64,000 nucleotides of DNA from Carnobacterium maltaromaticum DSM 20342 (lineage in GTDB: Bacteria > Bacillota > Bacilli > Lactobacillales > Carnobacteriaceae): NCBI RefSeq assembly GCF_000744945.1, contig NZ_JQMX01000001.1:992001-1056000 (forward strand), read 5' to 3'. The translations under genes were made by a program, and so were the position numbers. How positions within the stretch are numbered: position 1 is the stretch's first letter; every line of letters starts with the position of its first letter. The notes under the pieces are model-generated. The model was not told the origin of the DNA. It saw nothing but the letters and a program-made list of their open reading frames with translations, and ran no database searches. Positions 27,744 to 37,255 of the stretch are shown here, piece by piece.

Positions 27744-28358
27744 TTAAAGTTTCACTGTGCCAGCTGGAACAAAATGCTTATGCAATAATTTCCAACCAAC
27801 TAAACAACCGGCTGCTGCACCAATAAAGGCTAAACCGCCAATAACTACTAACCACATTGGGCTATAATAATACTCTAACATCAAGGCTAAACGCTCAGCA
27901 CTTGGACTATGTGGTGCTTTTTCCATCATATACTTCGCACCTAACATCACAAACAATAATGGACCATGTAAGGCATTAAATGTTGAGAAGATTGACCAAG
28001 ATAATGTTGTTCTTCCTAAACTACGGTAACTTGTATCTGCAGGCGTCATAGCCAACTCAGCTAATAAAGCGGCCGGAATAAAAATTAATAATACGTGGGG
28101 AACCCCCATCACTACATACATTAATGAACGTAAAATGGCATTTAAGAAAGCTACGCCGCGTTTAGCTACGCGAAAAGATAAAAGCATATAGATTGGTGCA
28201 CAAAAGAATGCACTTAAAGCTCCAGATATTATAATAGACAATCCGCCAGTCGCCAAACGACCAACCATTGAGACAATTAGACCAAAGAAAATAATTAAAA
28301 TACTCATAATACCGATTGTAACTAGATCACGAACTGTTAATTTAGATGATTGTTTCAT
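27744..28358 (-). CDS. ECF transporter S component, MptD (Trep_Strep) family
   Basis: A 204-aa integral membrane protein with about six hydrophobic helices and the MptD/Trep_Strep pattern (GALSAFFCAPIYMLLSFRV, NAILRSLMYVVMG). This class is the substrate-binding component of an ECF importer of unknown substrate. It directly precedes ecfT, so the three genes make one transporter. Confidence 0.85.
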   Translation of the reverse strand: MKQSSKLTVRDLVTIGIMSILIIFFGLIVSMVGRLATGGLSIIISGALSAFFCAPIYMLLSFRVAKRGVAFLNAILRSLMYVVMGVPHVLLIFIPAALLAELAMTPADTSYRSLGRTTLSWSIFSTFNALHGPLLFVMLGAKYMMEKAPHSPSAERLALMLEYYYSPMWLVVIGGLAFIGAAAGCLVGWKLLHKHFVPAGTVKL

Positions 28359-28476
28359 TGTTTCATTCCTCTCTACTTAATTAATAGTAATTATAAACTG
28401 ACTAGCTTAACTAACTGATTTCAAAAAGCTAGACACCATACTATCATAGCTTTTCCTTACTCATTTAGCAAGAGTT

Positions 28477-28998
28477 TTATGACTTTAATTGAGAATCATA
28501 CTCAAAATGATAAACGACTTCATCGCCACCTAAAAGCTCTTCCCCAGTCTTATGAAAGCCTAATTTTTGCAAAATATGTTGCGATTTCCGATGATTTTGA
28601 TAGGTCTTAGCCACAATTTTTAAAATAGGATAATTTACCAACCACTGAATAAAAGACTGACTTGCTTCAGTAGCATATCCATTTCCACTGTACTCATCAA
28701 CAATTCCATAGCCAATTTCGGCAATCCCAGTTTTCCCAGGATTTCCTTGGGCACTTAATTCCCCTATGATGGTTTGATTTTCTTTTAATACAACTAAGTA
28801 AGTCCATTCTTCCATTTCTGGATTCGCCTTCAATTCATCCAAAACAAATGGCAAATAAAAAAAGAATTCTACTCCAGGCCACTGCTTGGCAACTTGAAAA
28901 CCAGACACTTCTGTAAGTTTATCATCGCCTATTAATGTAGCTTCCAGAAAAGCTATTTTATAAGGTACTAATAGGAGATGGTCCGTTTCTATCATCAT
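28477..28998 (-). CDS. GNAT-family N-acetyltransferase
   Basis: A 173-aa acetyltransferase of the ribosomal-protein (RimJ/RimL) type. It starts MMIETDHLLLVPY, has EIGYGIVDEYSGNGYATEAS (acetyl-CoA binding loop) and ends in the typical NHRKSQHILQKLGFHKTGE. The substrate is unknown. It appears to be a single-gene unit. Confidence 0.88.
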   Translation of the reverse strand: MMIETDHLLLVPYKIAFLEATLIGDDKLTEVSGFQVAKQWPGVEFFFYLPFVLDELKANPEMEEWTYLVVLKENQTIIGELSAQGNPGKTGIAEIGYGIVDEYSGNGYATEASQSFIQWLVNYPILKIVAKTYQNHRKSQHILQKLGFHKTGEELLGGDEVVYHFEYDSQLKS

Positions 28999-29161
28999 GC
29001 TTGCACCACTTTCTCCTTCTATTATAAAGGAACTTCTATTATCGCATAAATTGAAACAAAATGCTGTTTCTTTTTTACTTCGATCCTCTGTTTTTAAATA
29101 GCCCCTTTCAATGATTTATGTTAAACTAAGATGCACAATTTAGTTAAGGAAGGTGAATCCA

Positions 29162-29632
29162 ATGAAAATTAATGAAACAAGAGATGCCAAATTGATGGGT
29201 TTACTTGGCAAAACCATGCAAGATAAACACATTGAGCTTTATCCTGATTTTTTTAAACCCTATGATGCTGAAGCCGTAACAAAAAGCTTTATTGACTATT
29301 TTAAGAATCCTAAACAACGGGTCTATTTGTGGCAAGATGAGAACAATCAAGATGCGATTGCAGCCTACCTTTGGCTAGAAGAAGAACAAATGCCAGAAAA
29401 CGTTTATCGCTATGGCTATACACGTTTATATTTACATCATATTTTAATTATGCCTAGCTACCAAGGACAAGGCTTAAGTCAAGAATTGCTGAAATTTGCT
29501 GACACTTATGCAAAAGAACATGACATCCAACATGTTGAATTGCATTATTGGCCAAATAACGGTATAGCTAAGCACACGTATCAAAAATATGGCTATGAAG
29601 TTTATACTGAAATTGCACAGAAACGAATTTAA
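29162..29632 (+). CDS. GNAT-family N-acetyltransferase
   Basis: About 156 aa with the GNAT acetyl-CoA site HHILIMPSYQGQGLSQELL and a C-terminal WPNNGIAKHTYQKYGYE. The start at 29162 follows GGAAGGTGA at normal spacing; the GTG at 29153 lies inside that site. Substrate unknown. It is unrelated in sequence detail to the GNAT gene on the opposite strand beside it. Confidence 0.88.
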   Translation: MKINETRDAKLMGLLGKTMQDKHIELYPDFFKPYDAEAVTKSFIDYFKNPKQRVYLWQDENNQDAIAAYLWLEEEQMPENVYRYGYTRLYLHHILIMPSYQGQGLSQELLKFADTYAKEHDIQHVELHYWPNNGIAKHTYQKYGYEVYTEIAQKRI

Positions 29633-29636
29633 ATAG

Positions 29637-29688
29637 AAAAATGATAGACTAGATGAATTTTTACGTTCAACTTGTCTATCATTTTTTA
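29637..29688 (+). terminator. Terminator of the 29.2 kb GNAT gene
   Basis: AAATGATAGAC and GTCTATCATTT form a stem with a T-run, with a 24-base loop. Confidence 0.75.
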
Positions 29689-29718
29689 GTTTGTTCTATT
29701 AGTTTACTATCTTAATTT

Positions 29719-30318
29719 TTATTTAGCCTCAAACGGAAGACTTGAATGTTGCAATTGTATTTTCAACACGCCATCTGAATCTAAATAGTATCCAAATGTG
29801 TATTCTACTTCTGTTTCTTCACCAGTTTCTGCAGAAGTAAAGTAATATAAACCAGATGCAAGTGCTGAATCAGAATCTATAATTGTTGCTTCATTTTCAA
29901 ATCGTACGTTAGACCAAGGTGCTAAGGCAAAGCCTTCATCTTCTTCATGCGCACCACCAACAAAGTATGACAACGCATCTTCTTTAGTTAATCTAAAATT
30001 CTCTTCACTGGTTTTCGTGGGTTTAAAAAGAACAACCCCATCTTGAAAGCCATAACGATCATCAATCATCTTAGAAGCTTCTTCTTCGTAATCATTTCCC
30101 TCTTGATACGCTTTTCCAATTGCCACTAATCCATCTGCCCACTTTTGTTGAGCCTCATTAACCATTTCTTCTGTGATTTTTGTTTCTGCTTTTGTGTCTG
30201 TTTCAGATGTTTGAGATACTTGATTTTCCGCCTCATTTTGAGTCGTTGCTTCTGGGCTACACCCCGCTAATGTTATCATTGTTAAAAATCCTAATGACGC
30301 TAATCCTAATTTTTTCAT
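29719..30318 (-). CDS. Lipoprotein with probable NTF2-like domain
   Basis: Signal peptide with lipobox LAGCSPE, a Glu/Thr-rich linker of about 25 residues, then a domain starting EAQQKWADGLVAIGKAYQEG. The stretches GVVLFKPTKTSEENFRLTKE, DALSYFVGGAHEEDEGFALA and ending LKIQLQHSSLPF match a family of secreted proteins with an NTF2/SnoaL-like look that I recall being labelled, probably wrongly, as phosphoribosyl-AMP cyclohydrolase. It is surface-exposed, with unknown function; 199 aa. Confidence 0.75.
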   Translation of the reverse strand: MKKLGLASLGFLTMITLAGCSPEATTQNEAENQVSQTSETDTKAETKITEEMVNEAQQKWADGLVAIGKAYQEGNDYEEEASKMIDDRYGFQDGVVLFKPTKTSEENFRLTKEDALSYFVGGAHEEDEGFALAPWSNVRFENEATIIDSDSALASGLYYFTSAETGEETEVEYTFGYYLDSDGVLKIQLQHSSLPFEAK

Positions 30319-30673
30319 TGTATCTCATCCCCTATGCATATTATTTTTATCGAATAGAAACAATTAGTTTTAACTGTTTTTCGATATAATTAACTATACA
30401 TGTAACTTTTTTATATTAAAAGGGGTACAAAACATTCTTAAGAAAAACGCTAAAAAATATTATAATTACCATTCGTAATAAATTATACAAATATATATAT
30501 CCATGTCTTTAAACTATAAACTATTAAAATAAGAGGACTTTTATAGAAGGAACATCCGTTACTTAAAATATATTGATTTTAGGAATATAAAAGAACAATG
30601 ATTTACTCTATCCGTAACAATCAGATTCAAAATTCTTTTGCTAATTATTAATAAATTTCATTATTTCCCGTTT
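30319..30673. other. AT-rich intergenic region
   Basis: About 355 bp with no convincing gene, hairpin or promoter. It contains A/T-rich tracts upstream of the lipoprotein gene and probably that gene's promoter. Confidence 0.4.
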
Positions 30674-31986
30674 TTAAAATGTATAAAAATTTTCTTTTTC
30701 CTCACAATTATCATAAACAAATTGTCGTTCAGCTAAATCTAACTGCTCCCAACCACCAGAATAAATATGCTCTAATCGTCCGTCCCTATCAAAACTTAAA
30801 ATATACCTATGTTCACCATTATTATCGTTGACAACAATTGCCACACGCCCGTCACTAAATTTAGATAGTTGCCACGAGGCTTCATCATAACCATTAGTTG
30901 CTCCTGAAGCATTTTTTTCTAATACTCCATATAGCTCTTTCGTTACATACTCTGAATTCACTTGTAAACTTTCTTTTTGATTTTCGGAAAGTAAATAATC
31001 CATCACAAAAAAGTTTGTGCTTGTTTCTGGACGCACATGAATATCTTCAACTAATGCTTGAAATTCTGCAGTTGACGTCTCTGTCCAACCCTTTGCTAGA
31101 ACATTCATAATTTTATCATTCTCATCTATTTGTAAAAGATAACTTTGCTCAAAAGAATAGGTAATGAGTTGAGCTTTACCAAAATCGACTATATAATCGC
31201 TCTGTATTCTGAACTCTGTAAAGTCGGCTCTTGGAAACGCTGGAGCATCATTGATATGTTCTAGGAAAAAGGCTTTAGCAACCTCAGCAACCGATTGATC
31301 AATAAACATTTGACGTTTTTCAGCATCATTCGTCATTAAAAAATAATAGATAAACTTTTGGTCATCTAATAATGTTGCTTCATCTACTGGTTCAGATTCG
31401 TTGTTAGTTTCCTCTTCTGTTCCCCCACTATTTTCTTGAAATTTTTCTCTATATTCTTTATGAATACTAGAAAAATCATTTCTACTTTGTAGATACTTTA
31501 CAAAATCAGGATCTGGTTCTTGTTTTTTAGTTTGCGTAATACCCGCAATAAAAATTCCGGTAACCACAAATACAGCCAACCAAATAACCACATTATAACT
31601 CTGTTTCTTCTCTTTTTTTTCTTTCACTTCAACATCAACAGTTTTTTTAACGGCAAATATTTTTTTCTGAACAATCACAGAATACACATTTGGCAAATTT
31701 TTCCAAATTTGTACTGCTGTATTTTGGTCACCATTGTAATCATAAATATAACCTGTCATTAAGTAAGCTAATTCAGTTGGAATATAGTAATCATGCCATG
31801 CATTTAAAAATTTTTGATCCAAACCGCTTTTAGTCGTAATCGCTTGATAATACATATCAATAAAAATGGTCACTTCATTGTCAGATTGATTCTCTTTCGC
31901 TCTAATTAGGTAACTATCCAGTTCATGAATATATTCTTCTGGCTGCCATTTTGGATTCAATTCTTTTTTAACTAGATACAATATAT
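30674..31986 (-). pseudogene. Membrane J-domain protein, C-terminal part (split by IS)
   Basis: C-terminal 435 residues of the HscC partner, cut off by the IS1380 element. It has one transmembrane helix (about 131-150, VVIWLAVFVVTGIFIAGITQ) after a Lys-rich stretch, then an outer region with two similar modules. Each module is about 90 residues with a YFLM/DYLL start and an ending of the type ..VLAKGW / ..IYSGGW; they look like tandem NTF2-like repeats. It has no start codon of its own with a ribosome site. Joining it to the part at 33661-34392 after removing the IS and one TATAT gives an unbroken 679-aa frame. Confidence 0.85.
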
Positions 31987-33660
31987 CCTGAATAATTCAT
32001 AGAATTTCTGATACTCTATTAAAAGCCTATTAACGCGCGGTTCTTCTTTTCTTTTTCCGCACCCTTTGGGTGTACAAAAAGAACCCCAATCTGCTATGGT
32101 TAAAGTGACTAAACTAAACCAAGAAAGGGGTTCTCTCAATGGCTACATTACAGGAAAAACACGTAAAATTCAACTCTAAAATGGTGGTGTCAAACACCGG
32201 TGGTAATCTTTCGTCGGATGCCGGTCTCATCTTGGTGAAGGAATTCATGGATTCGCTTGGATTTTATTCGTTCGCGAAGCAATTCCTCCACTTCAATGAG
32301 GACCGTATTTATTGGACTCATGACAACATCTCCCTGCTCGAACAGCTGCTCTTCCAGTTGATTGCCGGATATTCCGCGGATTCATCCGCCAATCTCTTGA
32401 AGGAAGATCCCATTTTTCGGTTGGTTTTGGATAAGGAAGCCATCGCCTCCCAGGCCTCACTATCCCGCTTCTGGGACCGGATCAGCGAGGAGAACATTGC
32501 ACAGTTTCAGGAACTGAACCAAGCCATGCTGGACAAGGTCCGCATGGAACGGAACAATACCCAAATGATCATCGATTTAGATTCCACACATTCGGATACG
32601 TTCGGGAACCAAGAAAAGACTGAGTACAATGCCCATTACGGCACACAGGGCTATCATCCGTTGGTGGCCTTCGATGGCCTCACGGGAGACTTTCTGAAAG
32701 CAGAACTTCGTTCTGGCAATGTGTATACGTCAAAAGGTGTAAAAGATTTTCTGGCACCGATGCTCGCACATTACTGTCAAGTCCTTCCCTGCACTGATAT
32801 TTTGGTCCGGGGAGACAGCGGCTTTGCGACGCCCGAGGTCTATGATACATGTGAATCCAACGGAAGTTTCTATGTCATCCGCCTGAAATCAAATAAAGTC
32901 GTGGAAAAACTAGCGGAATCCTATGTCCTGGTTGGGGACAACCATTCCTGGGATGAAAGGGAAGTCCACCACTATTCCGCGTTCTATCAAGCCAATAGCT
33001 GGCCCCAAAAACGTCGAATCTGTATCAAATCGACTCGGGAAGCGAATCAGCTGGTGTTCAGTCACGAGTACGTGGTCACTAATTTTCACGAGGAATTATC
33101 CGCGAAAACCATCTTCCAGATTTACCATAAACGTGGCACCATGGAGAACTTCATCAAGGAAGCGAAAAATGGGTTCTATTTCGACAAGACGGATAGCTCA
33201 AGCTTCTTGGAAAATCATGCGCGGATGATGGTAAGCCTGTTGGCTTACAACCTGGTCAACTTCATGAAGACCATCTGTCTACCTGAAAAGGAAGCGACAT
33301 TCCAAGTCGACACATTGCGGCTCCGCCTGTTCAAGGTGTCGGGTAAATTAGTCCACAGTGGCCGAAGATTGCTTTTACGGATGAGCTCCTATCATGTCTA
33401 TCAAGACTTGTTTTATCAGTTACTGGATAAAATCCAGCAACTCAGTTGGCAAGCGTAAAATAGCAATCAGCTTTTAAAAAGACATGGAATCACTAAGGGA
33501 TTCGTGCGCCCAAAAACAGCTCCAGATTCCCTATCTTCGTTAAAAAAACAAAAGGAAATCTGTTTTCGCAAGTACAAACCGGTTGAAAAAAGAAAATTCA
33601 ACTCAAATCGATGTATAAACGTTATTTTCCCAAAAAAATTAGATCTATGAATTATTCAGG
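31987..33660 (+). mobile_element. IS1380-family insertion sequence
   Basis: 1674 bp bounded by perfect 17-bp inverted repeats (CCTGAATAATTCATAGA at 31987, its complement ending at 33660) and flanked by a 5-bp direct repeat TATAT (31982-31986 and 33661-33665). It holds a single transposase gene. GC content is clearly higher than the surrounding DNA. Intact ends and target duplication indicate a recent insertion, here inside the J-domain protein gene. Confidence 0.93.
32139..33458 (+). CDS. IS1380-family DDE transposase
   Basis: 439 aa. N-terminal KMVVSNTGGNLSSDAGLILV and LSRFWDRISEEN match the IS1380 group. The catalytic acidic residues appear in MIIDLDSTHSDTFG, in VRGDSGFATPEVYD and in the YHKRGTMENFIKEAKNGF region (DDE order). 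AAAGGGG precedes the ATG. Full length with no internal stop, so the element is probably active. Confidence 0.93.
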   Translation: MATLQEKHVKFNSKMVVSNTGGNLSSDAGLILVKEFMDSLGFYSFAKQFLHFNEDRIYWTHDNISLLEQLLFQLIAGYSADSSANLLKEDPIFRLVLDKEAIASQASLSRFWDRISEENIAQFQELNQAMLDKVRMERNNTQMIIDLDSTHSDTFGNQEKTEYNAHYGTQGYHPLVAFDGLTGDFLKAELRSGNVYTSKGVKDFLAPMLAHYCQVLPCTDILVRGDSGFATPEVYDTCESNGSFYVIRLKSNKVVEKLAESYVLVGDNHSWDEREVHHYSAFYQANSWPQKRRICIKSTREANQLVFSHEYVVTNFHEELSAKTIFQIYHKRGTMENFIKEAKNGFYFDKTDSSSFLENHARMMVSLLAYNLVNFMKTICLPEKEATFQVDTLRLRLFKVSGKLVHSGRRLLLRMSSYHVYQDLFYQLLDKIQQLSWQA

Positions 33661-34392
33661 TATATATAAATTGATTAAATCGGTATCCTTTTCATTTAAT
33701 TTGATAGCGACAGAATATAATTCTGTTATATTTTCATCTTTTAGGTCTGTAGTCAATTTTTGATAAATTGTGTAGCGTAAACGGCAAAATTCAAAAATCG
33801 ATTCTTCTGTCATTCCAGAAAAAGTAGCAAAAGAAAAATTAGGTACATTGATAATCTGATGGCTTACTACTCTAAAATAACTAGTTAACGAATCACTAGC
33901 AACCTCTTCCGTCTCAGTGATCAACTCAAAATTATTAATTAAGAACCGAATGATTTTTTTAGGGATAAAAATGTACCAATCAATTAAAAAGCGCATCATA
34001 AATTCACGATACTGAACATATTCAGGAATGGTCCAATTTTCCTTATCTTTCAGAAGCAACTCCCATTCAGTAATTTTCTGCCTACGTTCATTTGTTTTAA
34101 TTAAACTTACTACTGCTTCAATAAAAGTTGGCAATTGAGAGTGATTTCCTTCTTTTTCTGCATGAAATTCCTGAGTAGCTTCAACTTTAGGCAGAACCAC
34201 ATGCCTACTTTCTTGTGATTCTGCATTTCCAGACTTAGCCCATTTAACGGCTAAGTCGTAGGCCTCTTTTAAAGCTTGAAATTCTGCATCGTTTCCAGCT
34301 TTTAAAACTATTTTCATTTTTTTAGCATACGCTTTTTTTATTTGTTTTAAATCAGTTGTTCGCTCTATTTCTAACTGCTCCCAAATGCTCAT
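33661..34392 (-). pseudogene. Membrane J-domain protein, N-terminal part (split by IS)
   Basis: The first 244 residues of the HscC partner. Residues about 1-52 form a J-like domain of the DjlB/DjlC type (MSIWEQLEIERTTDLKQI, then KKAYAKKMK and EFQALKEAYDLA). The HPD tripeptide that normally activates Hsp70 is absent: the loop reads KIVLKAGNDAEF. The start overlaps the hscC stop by 4 bp (ATGA), so translation is coupled. The reading frame now ends two codons into the IS at a stop within its inverted repeat. Confidence 0.88.
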
Positions 34393-36083
34393 AATTGAAA
34401 ATTCTCTTCTAGTTTATTTAGCAACTTATTCAATTCACTACTCGCTTTGCGCGTTTCTTTTTCATCTTGTTTACGCAAGACTGCTTCAAAATTACCGATT
34501 AAGTACTGAATGTACTCTCGTTTTTCACCAATTGATTCGGCATATAACCGTTCGGCTCTTGCCAACAGCAATCTTGTTTCTGCTCGATCCAAAGGATGAA
34601 TTTTTAAACTTTCCAATTTTTTCAGTCGATTTTCAATCTCTATTTGACTTAACTGACCTGGTGTATTTTCAATCACAATACGATTTGTTTTTTTCGTACG
34701 TGGTACCGTAACGATTACTTCTAGTATGCCATCATGATCGTATGTAAATCGAACATCTACTGGCTCTCCTTTAGGTACCTTTGGCATCTTGATTTCCACT
34801 GATCCAATTTTCAAATTATCTTTCACTAGTCGATTTTCACCCTGATAAATATCAAATACAATAGCTTGTTGGTTATCATAAACCGTACAAAATGTTTGTA
34901 TTTTACTAACGGGAACTGTAGTATTCCGTTCAATAATAGGTGAAAAATAACCATCTCGATAATCATTCTCCATAAACCGAGACGTATTGACACCTAGTGT
35001 GTGTCCACAAACATCTGTTAAAATCATTTCTTCCAGCATCTCTTTATTTTCCTTTAAGGCACTTTGAATCGTTGCTCCAACACCAACTGCTTCATCTGGA
35101 TTAATTTGTGTAAAGGGTAGCTTGCCTAGAAGCTTACTGACAAAACTACGAATTGTCGTTGATTTCGTCGCACCACCAATTAAAATAATGCGATCAATTT
35201 CGTCTAACTTGATTCCTGAGTCATTTAAAACGCGAATAATCGGCGCGCGTAATTTAGCTAATAATGGCTGACAAATACTCCTAAATCGCTCTTCTGTCAG
35301 TTGATAGGTATATTCTTTTTCATCTAAAACAAACTCAAATTGTTGCGGTGTCGTTGGGGATAGCTCTTTCTTAATCATTTCTATTTTTTTATAAAGACTC
35401 GCTTCTATTTCAGCTGGCAATACTTGTTGATCCAATTTATTTTCAGCTAAGCAATCTTTTAAGATAGCATAAGTAAAATCTTCCCCGCCTAAACGATTAT
35501 CACCAGCTATCGCTTCTACTTGCATGATGCCTTCAAACATCTCTAACAAAGAAACATCAAATGTTCCTCCACCTAAATCAATGACCAAAATTCGACTATC
35601 TTCTTCTAGTCGATGAATACCATAAGCCATCGCTGCTGCAGTTGGCTCGCTAATTAAATGATTAACCTCCAAACCTGCTAAATTCGCCGCCTCAATCGTC
35701 ACTGCTCGTTGAACATTGTTAAAATAGGCTGGAACACTAATAATCGCATGATGACATTCTTCATTTAACGTACGTTCAGCATTTTGTTTTAATTTTTTCA
35801 GTAAAAGAGTTGAGAGTTCTACAGGTGTAAATGAATATGTACCCATTTTATAAATTTTTTCCGTTCCCATAAAACGTTTAAACGTTGCTGCTGTCAATTG
35901 TGGATGAGTCATCAGACGCTCTTTCGCAATTTGTCCCACTAATATTTCTTGATTATCATCAACGCTGATAATCGATGGCGTTAATACTTCGCCAAATTCA
36001 TTTTCAATTAAAACAGCTGATTCTCCATTCCAATAGCCAACTAAACTATTAGAAGTTCCTAAATCAATACCAATTGTTGCCAT
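34389..36083 (-). CDS. hscC: HscC-type Hsp70 chaperone
   Basis: A 564-aa DnaK homologue of the HscC branch. It starts IGIDLGTSNSLVGYW; the second phosphate loop is VIDLGGGTFDVSLLE, and the adenosine motif ILIGGATKSTTIRSFV follows. Features shared with E. coli HscC include NEFGEVLTPSIISVD and GYFSPIIERNTTVPVSKI; the substrate lid is shorter than in DnaK. In E. coli, HscC works with the membrane J-proteins DjlB and DjlC; here a similar J-protein gene directly follows but is split by an IS. No CIRCE element is seen upstream. Confidence 0.92.
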   Translation of the reverse strand: MATIGIDLGTSNSLVGYWNGESAVLIENEFGEVLTPSIISVDDNQEILVGQIAKERLMTHPQLTAATFKRFMGTEKIYKMGTYSFTPVELSTLLLKKLKQNAERTLNEECHHAIISVPAYFNNVQRAVTIEAANLAGLEVNHLISEPTAAAMAYGIHRLEEDSRILVIDLGGGTFDVSLLEMFEGIMQVEAIAGDNRLGGEDFTYAILKDCLAENKLDQQVLPAEIEASLYKKIEMIKKELSPTTPQQFEFVLDEKEYTYQLTEERFRSICQPLLAKLRAPIIRVLNDSGIKLDEIDRIILIGGATKSTTIRSFVSKLLGKLPFTQINPDEAVGVGATIQSALKENKEMLEEMILTDVCGHTLGVNTSRFMENDYRDGYFSPIIERNTTVPVSKIQTFCTVYDNQQAIVFDIYQGENRLVKDNLKIGSVEIKMPKVPKGEPVDVRFTYDHDGILEVIVTVPRTKKTNRIVIENTPGQLSQIEIENRLKKLESLKIHPLDRAETRLLLARAERLYAESIGEKREYIQYLIGNFEAVLRKQDEKETRKASSELNKLLNKLEENFQL

Positions 36084-36195
36084 GTTATTCCCTACTTTCC
36101 TTTTTATCTCTTTTAATTATAACATGGACTATATTTTTATTTATATTCTTTTTTATCGGTTTTGTGGTAATTTGTTAATGACCTTTATTAAAATA

Positions 36196-36229
36196 CCTCC
36201 TCTAATTTTTTAGTAAAAGTTAGAGGAGG
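36196..36229 (-). terminator. Hairpin after the 36.2 kb membrane-protein gene
   Basis: CCTCCTCTAA and TTAGAGGAGG form a perfect ten-base stem followed on the minus strand by TATTTTAAT. It lies 14 bp past the stop. Confidence 0.7.
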
Positions 36230-36242
36230 TAGATTTTATTTA

Positions 36243-36614
36243 TCACTCATTTATTTCAAGTTTAAACCAATTTTTATTTGAATAGACCATTACTGCGATA
36301 CAAGCTATTAACCCTGCGAAACTGAATAGGATCAATTGGCTAGCAAGCCCTGCAAAAACTAATAGTAAAGCTCCAATATAGAGATATAAAGCTGTCTGAT
36401 TGATTTTAACCTCGATTTTTGAATTGGGTTTAACTACTGTATCTTGGCTACCAAAAAACCATTTTTTTACTCTTATTTTTGAATCTTCTGTTTCTGTTGA
36501 AATTACTATTTCTTCATTATTTTTTAGTTTATTGACTTTCTTATCGTTGACAAGGACATCAATTTTTGATGTGCCTCCCATAACTCCTGTTGCTCTTTTA
36601 ATTGAAATACTCAT
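36243..36614 (-). CDS. Small membrane protein at the end of the toxin array
   Basis: I do not recognise this 123-aa protein. The first 75 residues look like a small beta domain (VLVNDKKVNKLKNNEEIVIS). Two hydrophobic helices follow (YLYIGALLLVFAGLA and ILFSFAGLIACIAVMVY). Its position behind an immunity-type gene suggests it belongs to the toxin/immunity array, but it could be an independent gene. Confidence 0.65.
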   Translation of the reverse strand: MSISIKRATGVMGGTSKIDVLVNDKKVNKLKNNEEIVISTETEDSKIRVKKWFFGSQDTVVKPNSKIEVKINQTALYLYIGALLLVFAGLASQLILFSFAGLIACIAVMVYSNKNWFKLEINE

Positions 36615-36700
36615 TTTTATTTGCTCCTTATTATCTTTACTTAAGTGGATAATTTATCTATATAGATTTCTTTTAAAAGATAGATTTGTTGCTATTACTT

Positions 36701-37243
36701 TTAATATGCTATTCTATTTTCTTGTAACTCACCAGTTGAAATATCTAAAATAAAATTTTTCTGATCACGACCAAATTTATCAGTGTTTTCTGCGTCTCCA
36801 TTACAAACAATTAATATATTATTTTTTGTTTCTTCAAAATATGCGAGCTGAAACCCTTTTGGTTTATTTACTTCATGTAAGAATTCATTTTTTAAATCAA
36901 CAAAAAATGCTTCATTTTCATTTGCTTTATACATGATTAGTATGATTCCTTTGGACAAATAAAACCCAACATTTTCTAAATTAGTAACATTTTCTTCATA
37001 CATTTTATTATTGTAATTCCATCGTATTTTTCCATTTTTTTTGTGGAATTCTAATGATAAATTCCCTAAAAAATCAAAATAATAAACATTTTCCGTTACA
37101 AAATCATTCCCAGTTTGAACAAAAACCTGATTATTAATTTTGTCAATTGAACAAAAAATAATATTATCTAATTTTTTTTTCACTTTTTTTTCATTAATGA
37201 ACCATTCTACTTTATTGCTATCAAAACAAAATCCATTTAACAT
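36701..37243 (-). CDS. Putative immunity protein (partner of the 37.3 kb toxin tail)
   Basis: 180 aa, soluble, rich in beta-type sequence (NQVFVQTGNDFVTENVYYFD; NNILIVCNGDAENTDKFG). No family recognised with confidence. It begins 13 bp after an orphan toxin C-terminus, with a good GATGGAGG ribosome site. This is the usual place for a cognate immunity gene, so immunity is inferred from position only. Confidence 0.6.
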   Translation of the reverse strand: MLNGFCFDSNKVEWFINEKKVKKKLDNIIFCSIDKINNQVFVQTGNDFVTENVYYFDFLGNLSLEFHKKNGKIRWNYNNKMYEENVTNLENVGFYLSKGIILIMYKANENEAFFVDLKNEFLHEVNKPKGFQLAYFEETKNNILIVCNGDAENTDKFGRDQKNFILDISTGELQENRIAY

Positions 37244-37255
37244 TATATCCCTCCA

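Noticed and set aside
36084..36195. Possible CIRCE heat-shock operator ahead of hscC
   Set aside because: No TTAGCACTC/GAGTGCTAA dyad is present in the gap.
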